A DNA stretch of 51,826 bases from Acidobacteriota bacterium (lineage in GTDB: Bacteria; Acidobacteriota; Vicinamibacteria; Vicinamibacterales; Fen-181): positions 1 through 51,826 of the forward strand of contig PMZR01000078.1 in the NCBI GenBank assembly GCA_003170135.1, written 5' to 3'. Shown here in pieces: positions 44,419 through 51,826 of this stretch. Made by a program: the position numbers and the translations under genes. The notes beneath the pieces were generated by a model. It was not told the DNA's origin and made no database searches. It saw only the letters and a list, made by a program, of their open reading frames with translations. The first letter of the stretch is position 1. Every line of letters starts with the position of its first letter.

Positions 44419-45228
44419 TCAGGCAAGCGCCAGGCCGCTCGCAAAGGCGGTCATCTCGTGCAGCGCGCGCGCATGGCAATCGCGGTGCGGCGCGTGCCCA
44501 TCGCCCGGGAGCACCACGCGGCGGACCGGGCCGCGAACGCCTGCCGCGATGCGATCGAGATGTTGAAGGCTGCCGAACGGATCGCGCTCGGCCTGCAACA
44601 ACAGCACCGGGCACGTGATGGCGGGAAGGCCGGCCTCGATCGTCCACGAGCGGAATGACGGCGCGAGCCACGCGTCGGTCCAGCCCTCGACCACCGACGC
44701 CGCATCCCGGTGGTACCGTCCGAACTTTTCGCGAAACGCCGCATCCTCGGTGAATCGGCGTCGCACGCGGCCGATGCCCTCGAGGGTGACCTGTTCGACA
44801 AAGACGTGCGGCGCCTCGAGGATGAGACCGGACACCGAGGCGGGATGCGCCGAGGCGTGGATGAGGGCGATCGACGCGCCGTCGCTCTGGCCGACGAGCA
44901 GCGGCATCTGCACGCCAAGCCGATCGAGCAGCGGGGGCAGCACGTCGAGGGCTTCCTCATGCATGAAGCGGGGTGAGCGGGGACACGCGAGCGGGGCGGA
45001 GCCGCCGTAGCCGAACCGGCTGTACACGAGACCGCGGTACCCGGCCGCCAGCGCGAGCGCGTGCGGGAACCGACCCCACAAGCTCGAGCACCCGAGCCCT
45101 TCGTGCAGGAACACGAGGGTTCCGCGCCAGGTCTGGCACTCGCCGACGAATTGATATTCGATGCGGCCGCCCGCCAGCTCCACGCAGTCCACGTGCGGGA
45201 TTATCGGGCAGCCGGGCCGGCGCGGCAA
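44419..45228 (-). CDS. alpha/beta hydrolase
   Basis: A 269-residue hydrolase. 'LVFLHEGLGCSSLWGRFP' is the oxyanion region, 'LVGQSDGAS' the nucleophile elbow (Ser near 115), 'LLQAERDPFG' the Asp and 'LPGDGHAPHRD' the His. Catalytic triad complete. The substrate is an ester or lactone of unknown type. The TTG start at 45228 is weak, and a GTG at 45192 could be used instead. It follows the PhoU-like gene by six bases, so they are probably one transcript. Confidence 0.85.
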   Translation of the reverse strand: MPRRPGCPIIPHVDCVELAGGRIEYQFVGECQTWRGTLVFLHEGLGCSSLWGRFPHALALAAGYRGLVYSRFGYGGSAPLACPRSPRFMHEEALDVLPPLLDRLGVQMPLLVGQSDGASIALIHASAHPASVSGLILEAPHVFVEQVTLEGIGRVRRRFTEDAAFREKFGRYHRDAASVVEGWTDAWLAPSFRSWTIEAGLPAITCPVLLLQAERDPFGSLQHLDRIAAGVRGPVRRVVLPGDGHAPHRDCHARALHEMTAFASGLALA

Positions 45229-45234
45229 GGCATG

Positions 45235-45903
45235 TCAGCGAGAGTCCTCGGCGCCCGCACCCACGACGGGCCCCGGAGCAGCGTGCGACGCGACCGCGTG
45301 CGCCGTCACCTTCCGGACGATGTCCCGCTGATGCCGCTCGATGCCGCGCAGGTAGTCAATCATCGCCAGGTAAATGGAGGACGCGTGCGGCCGGCAGAGA
45401 CCCTGGATCAGGCGTTCCTGGTGGAACGAGGCGAACTCGCTCGCCGTCGCCTGGAACCGGGGGCCGTCGGTCAGCACGTGATGGACGAGCGTCCGGTTGC
45501 CGGTGCGGAGGATGTCGCGCGTCGCTTCGAGCAGTTCGAGCGCGTGCTCGAGCAGGTTGTCGATCTCGCGCATGGCGCGATCGGTGAAGAGCACCCCGTC
45601 CTGCATCTGGCGATCGACGGCCCTGGCGAACGCCTCGATGTTGTCGCCGATGCGTTCGAGGTGCATCGGTACGAACACCTTCTCCGCCTCCATCGGGTTG
45701 CCGCCACCTTCGGCGGCAACCGGCACGATGCCGCCGGTCAGCGCCTTCTCCGCGCGGTGCACGTCCTCGCCGAGCGCGAGGACCGACTTCACGAGCGCGC
45801 GTCGCTGCTCCAGGAACGCCCGCCTCGCCATCGTCAGCATGTCGATCGTCTCGTCCGTGAGCAAAACGAAGCGTCCGTCGAGCGGAGTCGGTGACGCGTC
45901 CAT
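45235..45903 (-). CDS. PhoU-like protein
   Basis: A 222-residue helical protein with PhoU-type features: 'ERIGDNIEAFARAVD' (family signature E/D-x-x-x-D) and 'EIDNLLEHALELLEATRDILRTGN' in a long helix, and an Asp/Glu-rich surface. PhoU proteins help regulate phosphate uptake through the PstSCAB transporter and PhoR, but none of those genes is nearby, and many such stand-alone proteins have no known role. GGGAGGGCGAC precedes the ATG at 45903. An alpha/beta hydrolase gene follows directly. Confidence 0.75.
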   Translation of the reverse strand: MDASPTPLDGRFVLLTDETIDMLTMARRAFLEQRRALVKSVLALGEDVHRAEKALTGGIVPVAAEGGGNPMEAEKVFVPMHLERIGDNIEAFARAVDRQMQDGVLFTDRAMREIDNLLEHALELLEATRDILRTGNRTLVHHVLTDGPRFQATASEFASFHQERLIQGLCRPHASSIYLAMIDYLRGIERHQRDIVRKVTAHAVASHAAPGPVVGAGAEDSR

Positions 45904-46029
45904 GTCGCCCTCCCCGAGGTGACCGGTCGCAACGCAATGAACGGGTGGCAGGCGACCAGTATGGATCAACTGAAGGCAGAGGGGGGTGCCGACGGTTTCG
46001 AGCGCGAAACGCGGACGAACGACCAACGA

Positions 46030-47656
46030 CTACCTCGTGAGCCAGTAAGCCACCTTCACGGCCAGCACGTTGTCGCCGTGGGCGCCCATGAGCGACGAGA
46101 TGTCGCGCCGCAGCGCGAAGTCACCCGGGTTGGCGAGATCTTCCCGCTGCTGCGTCCACACGAGGTAGAGGGCGGACCCCAGCCGCCATTCCCAGCGGAA
46201 GATCGCGTCAGTCGCGATTCGAGTCGAGGAACAGGTGGCCGTCGCCGCCGGCCGTGTACGCGTGGGCGTCGAGCAGATCGGAGAGCGCCGGCGATCCGCC
46301 GAGCGCGCGCTCCACGCCGGTGAACATGACACCGACGCTCGCGCGGTTGGCGACGTCGCGTTTGACGCGCCCGACCAGGTAGTTGGTCGGCGGCTCGACC
46401 TCGACCGTCGAGCGCGCCCCCGCCGTGTCAACCTGCGCCGACTCGCGGCCCGTGACCGCGTCGATGAGGCCGACGCTCCAGCCCGAGGCGGTCTTTCCGG
46501 TCAGCTTTGCCGCGCCCAGGATGGTGGTCGAACTCGGTTCGCTGACGAAGTCACCGCTGGCGCTGCCCTGCGGGGAGCGGCCGATGCGCCGCGAGTAGAA
46601 CAGCGTCGGGTCGGCGCGGTTGAACCCGTCGTAGCTCGTCGCGCCGCTGCGCCCGAAGTTGCCGAAGATGTTCGACCCTTCCGTGAAGAACGGCCGCTTC
46701 TCGTCGTAGAACGTCTCGAACGCCGTGAGATTGACGACCGCCGGGTCGACCTCCACCTGCCCGAAGTCCGGGTTGACCGTGGCATCGAGCGTCAGGCTGC
46801 TCGTCACGCCCCACTTCATGTCGAGGCCCGCACTGCCGACAGCGCGGCTGCCGGAATTGAACGGATCGCCGGGCGCGGGCCGGATGTACTCGGCGCGGGC
46901 GGTCGCGTACGGCAGCAGGTCGAGGTGCGGGCGCGGCTGGATGCCGTCGAGTCCTTTCAGGTGGCCCAGGCGCGACGCGAGGCCACTATCCTTCTTGAGG
47001 ACCAGTTCCCACCAGTCCGATTCGTTCTTGCGACGGATGAACCGTTCGATGTTGAGGCCCCAGATCTGGCGGTCGCCGCTCGTGAAGCGCAGCTGCGAGA
47101 ACGGGATGCGCATCTCCGCCGTCCAGCCGTCGCGGTCCATGGCGACCTTCGCGTCCCAGACGCCGTCCCACGAGTCGTCTTCGGCCGTGTCGTTGTAGAC
47201 GGCCGCGTCGCCGAGCGAACCGGCGGCGGTCACCTGGAACCGCGCGCCGGTCAGGTGATCGTGGTGCGGATCGAGATAGACGATGATGTAGTCGGCATCG
47301 AAACTGGATGCGTCGCGGCGCGACAGGCGTCGCCGGATCTTCGACGCCTCCGCATCGAACATCCGCGCCCCGACATAGAGTGCCTCGTCGTCGTACACCA
47401 CGCGGACCTCTGTCCGCTCGGTCGCCGCCTGCCCTTCCTTCGGGTCGGACTGGGTGAAGCCGGTCGCCGGCGACGCCTCGCGCCACGCGGGCTCGTCGAG
47501 GCGGCCGTCGAGCACGATCGGCGCCGCGCTGCGCACGGCCCGGACGGAGGGCACCGGCCTGCCGGACGGCGCCGTTTGCGCCCAGGCCATCGCGGGCAGG
47601 AGCAGCAGGAGACCCGGCACGGCGGGCCCGGCGACACGAAGACGACTCGTGGACAT
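46030..47656 (-). pseudogene. CBM9/DUF5916-type outer membrane protein gene with internal deletion and frameshift
   Basis: The 5' part (from 47656) encodes a signal peptide and the CBM9-like domain ('LDGRLDEPAWREASPATGFTQSDPKEG'), then the first part of a DUF5916 barrel ('GLDMKWGVTSSLTLDATVNPDFGQVEVDPAVVNLTAFETFYDEKRPFFTEGSNIF') and stops at 46208 after 'AYTAGGDGHLFLDSNRD'. The remaining DNA in another frame encodes a typical C-terminus ('DAIFRWEWRLGSALYLVWTQQ...VLAVKVAYWLTR', to 46030). The two parts total about 540 residues; the family is about 720-800, so some 200 internal residues are missing and the frame is shifted. I see this as a decaying gene. Confidence 0.75.
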
Positions 47657-47731
47657 GCGACGGATCATCCGTTTGAAGTAAGCTAGGCGCGCCTGCGCGC
47701 GTCCCGGTTCTTTGCAGGCTGCAGGGATGCC

Positions 47732-49816
47732 ATGAAACGATTGTTCTTGCTCGCCGTGCTGTTCGCCACGCTGGTCTCGATGCCGGCGCCACGCGCCGAC
47801 GAAGGCATGTGGACCTTCGACAATGCGCCGCGGAAGATCTGGAAGGACCGCTACAACTTCGATCCCCCCGATGCCTGGCTCGATCACATGCGCATGGCGA
47901 CGGTGCGGCTGGGAGGCGGCACGGGCTCGTTCGTCTCGCCGAACGGGCTGATCATGACCAACCAGCACATTGCCGGCGGGCAGCTGCAGCGGCTCTCGAC
48001 GCCGGAGCGCAACTATATCCGAGATGGCTTCTACGCCGCCACGCCCGAGCAGGAGATCAAATGCCCGGACATGACGGCCGACGTGCTCGTGTCCTTCGAG
48101 GACATGACGCGGCGCGTCCAGGCGGCGGTGAAGCCGGGCGCGTCGGACGCGGACGCGAACGCGCAGCGCCGGGCGGACATCGCGGCGATCGAGAAGGAGG
48201 CCACCGAGAAGACCGGCCTGGTCTGCCAGGTCGTCAATCTCTACAGCGGCGGCGAGTACTGGCTCTATCGCTTCAAGCGCTACACGGACGTCCGCGTGGT
48301 GTTCGCGGTCGAAGAGCCGATCGGGTTCTTCGGCGGTGACTACGACAACTTCACCTACCCGCGCTACGACCTCGACATCTCGTTCCTGCGCGTGTACGAG
48401 AACGGCAAGCCGGCCACGACCGAGTACTTCAAGTGGTCGGCAAGCGGCGCCGCCGAGAAAGAGCTGATCTTCGTGCCCGGCAACCCCGGGTCGACGTCCC
48501 GGCTGCTCACCATCGCGCAGCTCCAGTACCAGCGCGACGCGGGCAACGCCCTGCAGATGCAGGTGTGGAGCGCGCGGCGCGACGCGCTGGACCGGTACGC
48601 GGCCACCGGGACCGAGGCCGCCCGGCGCGCGTTGGAACCGCGTCGCTCGCTCGAGAACTCGATCAAGCGACTGGTGGGCCAGCAGGCCGGCCTGATGGGC
48701 GCATCGATCATGAAGCGCAAGCAGGCCGAGGAAACGGATTTGCGCACCAAAGTCGCCGCCAGCGCGGACCTGCCGCAGAAGTACGCGAGCGCGTGGGACG
48801 ACATCGCCGCCGCCTACCGGGCGTTCCCGCCATACGCGAAACGCCTCGCGTTCTCGACGCTCGCGCCCTCCACGCTCGGGGCCTTCGCGTCAACGCTCGT
48901 CCGCTATGGCGACGAACTCCCGAAGCCGAACAGCGCGCGCTACGACGAGTTCCGCGATTCGCGCCTCGAAGCGACCAGGCGCGGCCTTCTCTCGCCCGCG
49001 CCCGTGTTCGCCGACATGGAGGAAACGCTCCTCGCCGCGTGGCTCGAAGAAGCCCGCAAGGCGCTCGGGCCGACCGATCCGTTCATCCAGGCCGCGATCG
49101 GGTCCTCGACGCCTGCCGCGGTGGCCAGATCGGTCGTGGCCGGAACGAAGCTGGCGGCCGTCGCGGCGCGCCAGGCACTGCTCGCCGGCGGCCCCGAGGC
49201 CATCGCGAAATCCGACGACCCGATGATCGGGCTGGCGCGCAAGGTCGAACCGATCATCCGCGAGCTGCGCGCGTGGCAGGAACAGAAGATCGCGAGCGTC
49301 GAGGCCAGCGCCGGCGAGCGCATCGCGCAGGCCCGCTTCGCGGTCTACGGCAAGAACGTGTACCCGGACGCGAACTCGAACCTGCGCATCGAGTTCGGTA
49401 CCGTGCTCGGCTACGAGCAAGGGTCGACGCTGGTGCCCTTCAAGACGACCTTCCACGGGCTCTACGACCGGGCGGCCAGCTTCAACGACGCCTCGCCGTT
49501 CGGCCTGCCGAAGCGATGGACGGATCGCGCGGCGGCGCTCGACCTGGCGACGCCGCTCAACTTCGTCTACACCGCGGACACGATCGGCGGCAACTCGGGC
49601 AGCCCGGTGCTCAACCGCAATTTGGAGATCGTCGGGATCAACTTCGACAGCAACCTGCAGAAGTTGCCGAACCGCTACGCCTACATAGACGAGGCGGACG
49701 GCAGCCGCGCGGTGGGCGTGCACAGCGCCGGCATCCTCGAGGCGCTGGCGAAAATGTACGACGCGAAGACGCTGGTGGACGAGATCCGCAGTGCGCGCGC
49801 GCCGGGAACGCGGTAG
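47732..49816 (+). CDS. exported S46-family dipeptidyl peptidase (DPP7/DPP11-type)
   Basis: A 694-residue secreted exopeptidase with a signal peptide (residues 1-22). S46 residues: His79 in '[13 protein letters not shown]', Asp in '[14 protein letters not shown]' (near 203-213) and Ser622 in '[10 protein letters not shown]'. Length is standard (about 700). The S1 specificity residue, 18 positions after the catalytic Ser, is Ser640. Gly there gives DPP7-like hydrophobic preference and Arg gives DPP11-like acidic preference, so this enzyme may differ. It would release dipeptides from N-termini in the periplasm. The start follows 'CAGGGATGCC' with a weak ribosome-binding site. Convergent regulation not seen. 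Confidence 0.92.
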   Translation: MKRLFLLAVLFATLVSMPAPRADEGMWTFDNAPRKIWKDRYNFDPPDAWLDHMRMATVRLGGGTGSFVSPNGLIMTNQHIAGGQLQRLSTPERNYIRDGFYAATPEQEIKCPDMTADVLVSFEDMTRRVQAAVKPGASDADANAQRRADIAAIEKEATEKTGLVCQVVNLYSGGEYWLYRFKRYTDVRVVFAVEEPIGFFGGDYDNFTYPRYDLDISFLRVYENGKPATTEYFKWSASGAAEKELIFVPGNPGSTSRLLTIAQLQYQRDAGNALQMQVWSARRDALDRYAATGTEAARRALEPRRSLENSIKRLVGQQAGLMGASIMKRKQAEETDLRTKVAASADLPQKYASAWDDIAAAYRAFPPYAKRLAFSTLAPSTLGAFASTLVRYGDELPKPNSARYDEFRDSRLEATRRGLLSPAPVFADMEETLLAAWLEEARKALGPTDPFIQAAIGSSTPAAVARSVVAGTKLAAVAARQALLAGGPEAIAKSDDPMIGLARKVEPIIRELRAWQEQKIASVEASAGERIAQARFAVYGKNVYPDANSNLRIEFGTVLGYEQGSTLVPFKTTFHGLYDRAASFNDASPFGLPKRWTDRAAALDLATPLNFVYTADTIGGNSGSPVLNRNLEIVGINFDSNLQKLPNRYAYIDEADGSRAVGVHSAGILEALAKMYDAKTLVDEIRSARAPGTR

Positions 49817-49830
49817 GGCGCTTCGCGCCG

Positions 49831-50700
49831 ATGCCGATCATCCGCATCGACGATGCCGCCGACCCGCGCATCGCGGATTATCGTAACGTGCCGGATCCCG
49901 AACTGCTCCGGCGCCGCGGTCTCTTCGTCGCCGAGAATCGGCTCGTCGTCCGGGTGCTGCTTGGCTCGGCCCGGTTCCGCACGCTGTCGGTGCTCGTCAC
50001 CGATGCCGCCTATGCGGCGCTGGGAAACGAGCTGGCGCCGCACGCGCAGACGCTGCCCGTGTACATCTGCGCGAAGTCGCTCATGGAGTCGATTTGCGGC
50101 TACCCGCTTCACCGCGGGTGCCTTGCGCTCGGCATGCGGCCTGACCCGCCGTCCGTTTCGGATCTGCTCACCACTCTGGGACTCGCGAGCGACGCGAGCG
50201 AGCGGAGTGGGGCGATGGGGCCCCGCCATTCAAACATCGTCGTCCTCGAGGGCATCAGCAACGCCGACAACGTGGGCGCCGTATTTCGTAATGCGCGCGC
50301 ATTCGGCGTGGACGGGGTCGTGGTGGGACCGGGGTGCTGCGACCCGCTGTATCGGAAAGCAATTCGCGTCTCGATCGGCGCGGCGCTCGAGGTGCCATAC
50401 GCGAGTGTGGGGCCGCCGGGCTTCGTGACCGATCTTCTGACACTCAAACGCGCGGGCTTCATGCTCGTTGCCCTGACGCCCGCCGCCGACGCGGTTGACC
50501 TTGACTCGTTCGCCGCCGGTCCGCGCCCCGAACGCGTCGCCCTCGTCGTCGGCAACGAAGGCGAGGGCCTGTCGGCCGACGCCCTACGCGCCTCGGACGT
50601 GCGTGTCCGCATCGCGATGGCGCCCGGGGTGGACTCGCTCAACGTCAGCACCGCGACCGGGATCGCGCTGCACCGGCTGTGGGATCGTAAGTCCGAGTAG
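49831..50700 (+). CDS. SpoU/TrmH-family RNA methyltransferase
   Basis: A 289-residue 2'-O-methyltransferase with a SPOUT knot. Motif 1 'VLEGISNADNVGAVFRNARAFGVDGVVVGP' is followed by motif 2 'VALVVGNEGEGLS' and motif 3 'DSLNVSTATGIALHRLW', where SAM is bound. It probably acts on tRNA or 23S rRNA ribose; the exact site is not deducible. The N-terminal part is a substrate-binding extension. An Ala/Ser-rich insert (GLASDASERSGAMGPRHS, near residue 119) comes from GC-repeat DNA at 50179-50212. It starts 14 bp after the S46 stop and may share its transcript. Confidence 0.88.
   Translation: MPIIRIDDAADPRIADYRNVPDPELLRRRGLFVAENRLVVRVLLGSARFRTLSVLVTDAAYAALGNELAPHAQTLPVYICAKSLMESICGYPLHRGCLALGMRPDPPSVSDLLTTLGLASDASERSGAMGPRHSNIVVLEGISNADNVGAVFRNARAFGVDGVVVGPGCCDPLYRKAIRVSIGAALEVPYASVGPPGFVTDLLTLKRAGFMLVALTPAADAVDLDSFAAGPRPERVALVVGNEGEGLSADALRASDVRVRIAMAPGVDSLNVSTATGIALHRLWDRKSE
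50179..50212. repeat. possible degenerate palindromic insert in the methyltransferase gene
   Basis: GACTCGCGAGCGACGCGAGC then GAGCGGAGTGGGG; GAGCGGAGT matches the right arm of the element at 22131-22172. It encodes LASDASERSG with no frame change. Similarity is partial. Confidence 0.35.
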
Positions 50701-50726
50701 GGATCAGGGATCCGGGACCCGGGATG
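50701..50726. repeat. GGATCAGGGATCC tandem tract
   Basis: GGATCAGGGATCCGGGACCC then GGGATG: four irregular GGATC/GGACC copies directly after the methyltransferase stop. Same family as 22325-22440 and 7423-7465. Confidence 0.6.
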
Positions 50727-50845
50727 AGCCTCACCCGCCTGTTCCCGCGCTGCTTCGTGTCACGGCCAGCACGCGAGGCCCGTCGTACGTGCCGCCGATG
50801 GGTGACGTGGCGATCGCACCGACGCAGACGCCTCTCTCGGTGTTC

Positions 50846-51391
50846 CTACCTTCCTCGCCTGGCCAGCTCGATGGCGTACTTGCTGGTTTGGCGTGTCCAC
50901 TCGCTATAAGGCACGCACGCTGCTCCAGGTCCGGGACCGGGGGCGGGTGCCAGCAGTGGCCGCCGATCCAAGGACTGCACAAATTCCTCAACTGAGCGCC
51001 AGACACCAGCGGAACCATCGCCGTGGGTGACCTGCCAGTGCTCGCCTCTTCGACGGAGCAGCCACACGTCAAGTGCAGCGAGAACCCATTTCTTGTCCGC
51101 CAGAACCACCGCTTGTGAGAGAGCTGCGCGCTTCTCATCCGGAGAGTACAGCGCGATGAAAACCGTCGGCAGTCCTTCAAGCAACGGTGACTGAATTCCA
51201 GGGTCACCGATATAAAAACGGAAGCGGGCACTTGACGACCCTGCCTTCAAGAACTCCTCGACGCCGCCTGTCGGTGGACTGGTGCACGAGAGGACTAACG
51301 CAACATTCGTGGGTACCTGCGCCTGAGCAATCCACGCTGGCCAGCCAAGGACAGCAGCGAAGAAGAGGCCGCGTAGTGCAATGCGGTTCAT
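50846..51391 (-). CDS. small exported protein of unknown function
   Basis: A 181-residue protein with a signal peptide (about residues 1-24, 'PAWIAQAQ'). The mature part reads 'ARFRFYIGDPGIQSPLLEGLPTVFIALYSPDEKRAALSQAVVLADKKWVLAALDVWLLRRRGEHWQVTHGDG', followed by a Pro/Gly-rich hinge. I do not recognise a family. GGGGGATGACTG precedes the ATG at 51391. It is flanked by non-coding DNA. Confidence 0.6.
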   Translation of the reverse strand: MNRIALRGLFFAAVLGWPAWIAQAQVPTNVALVLSCTSPPTGGVEEFLKAGSSSARFRFYIGDPGIQSPLLEGLPTVFIALYSPDEKRAALSQAVVLADKKWVLAALDVWLLRRRGEHWQVTHGDGSAGVWRSVEEFVQSLDRRPLLAPAPGPGPGAACVPYSEWTRQTSKYAIELARRGR

Positions 51392-51826
51392 CAGTCATCC
51401 CCCAGTCAGTTCGTCGCCAACCAGTCGCGACGCCATCGCCTACGAATTGTCTCGCTTCTTGCCAGACTCCTGAAATGGCCCGTCCGAGTGGACAATGAGC
51501 GTTTCTTGGTCTGGGTACCCCTGCCTGCCGATGACTCGTCGGTTAGGTGAATTGAACCACCGATCGTCTTCACGCCGATTATTGAACATGTCCGCGCCTT
51601 GATCGGGATCGGACGCCCCGAACGTCCATCGACCGAAGGCACCGGTGACAGTAGCCTGAATCTCCCCTTAGGTCTCTCGTGACGGCGCGTCCTTGAGCGC
51701 GTCCAACTTTTCTTGGCGCGGTGCTGGGCGGGCTCTGAAGGAGTCGTTGATTAAGGTTGTTTCGACATTCGCGTGACCTCGGCGTGCGTGCGCGCACATC
51801 GTGCGTGCGATGAGGGCGGATGCCGG
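51392..51826. other. 435-bp region without a supported gene
   Basis: No ORF here looks like a conserved protein and no tRNA or repeat is visible. Base composition appears less GC-rich than the neighbouring genes. It is cut by the window end. Confidence 0.5.

Noticed and set aside
51406..51797. Two short minus-strand frames near the window end
   Set aside because: They are Arg-rich, have no recognisable motif and no ribosome-binding site.

Overview
The window is high-GC (by eye roughly two thirds G+C), densely packed bacterial DNA with no rRNA, tRNA, phage, transposase or CRISPR array that I could find. Several features point to Acidobacteriota, probably a Vicinamibacteria-like soil or sediment lineage: an orphan MacB/FtsX permease of the acidobacterial duplicated orphan permease (ADOP) type with its PadR regulator, a BlaI/M56 pair whose peptidase carries TonB-like C-terminal domains, an S46 peptidase, DUF5666 and DUF5916 proteins, and many small secreted hydrolases. 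There is no phylogenetic marker in the window, so the assignment is an inference.

Layout. 1-2984: BlaI-type repressor and M56/TonB-like sensor peptidase on the minus strand, with an operator over a leaderless promoter. 3085-7303: a complete group 3b [NiFe] hydrogenase operon (beta, gamma, delta, alpha) behind a perfect CRP-type palindrome and closed by a strong terminator. 7470-12167: an acetyltransferase, a class C beta-lactamase-like hydrolase, a hydrogenase maturation protease, and a cyclic-nucleotide-binding/GspE-type ATPase that looks like one gene broken by a frameshift. 12268-17748: small secreted proteins, a zinc-ribbon coiled-coil protein, a truncated NTF2-like gene, a polysaccharide deacetylase and a DoxX protein. 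17922-24086: a low-potential redox cluster, made of a double-ASKHA activase, its 2-hydroxyacyl-CoA dehydratase-like partner, and a radical SAM enzyme of the tetraether/membrane-spanning lipid synthase (MJ0619/Tes, Mss) type. 24335-31397: an exported HEYGH protein, an M14 carboxypeptidase, a DsbA-like thioredoxin, and the ADOP permease with PadR. 31462-35938: a Uma2 protein, a FAD oxidoreductase, a sortase lacking its anchor, a VapBC-type toxin-antitoxin pair, a prolyl-tRNA deacylase-like protein and a SnoaL protein. 35957-45903: hydrolases, an amino-acid permease, LigA with a uridine phosphorylase, a small membrane protein with an old-yellow-enzyme homologue, DUF2891 and a PhoU-like protein. 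46030-51391: a broken DUF5916 gene, an S46 dipeptidyl peptidase, an SpoU-type RNA methyltransferase and a small exported protein.

How the parts fit. The hydrogenase (NAD(P)H/H2 interconversion) and its processing protease are separated by about 2.4 kb of unrelated genes. The 17922-24086 cluster reads as an ATP-driven electron donor next to a radical SAM enzyme that may join lipid tails. That is the most interesting hypothesis here.

Two layers of non-gene structure recur. Degenerate short tandem tracts punctuate gene ends and fall into about four sequence families, each used at least twice. Palindromic REP-like elements sit inside coding sequence in frame. In addition, at least six genes have a -10-like hexamer only 5-8 nt before the start codon, which suggests frequent leaderless transcripts.
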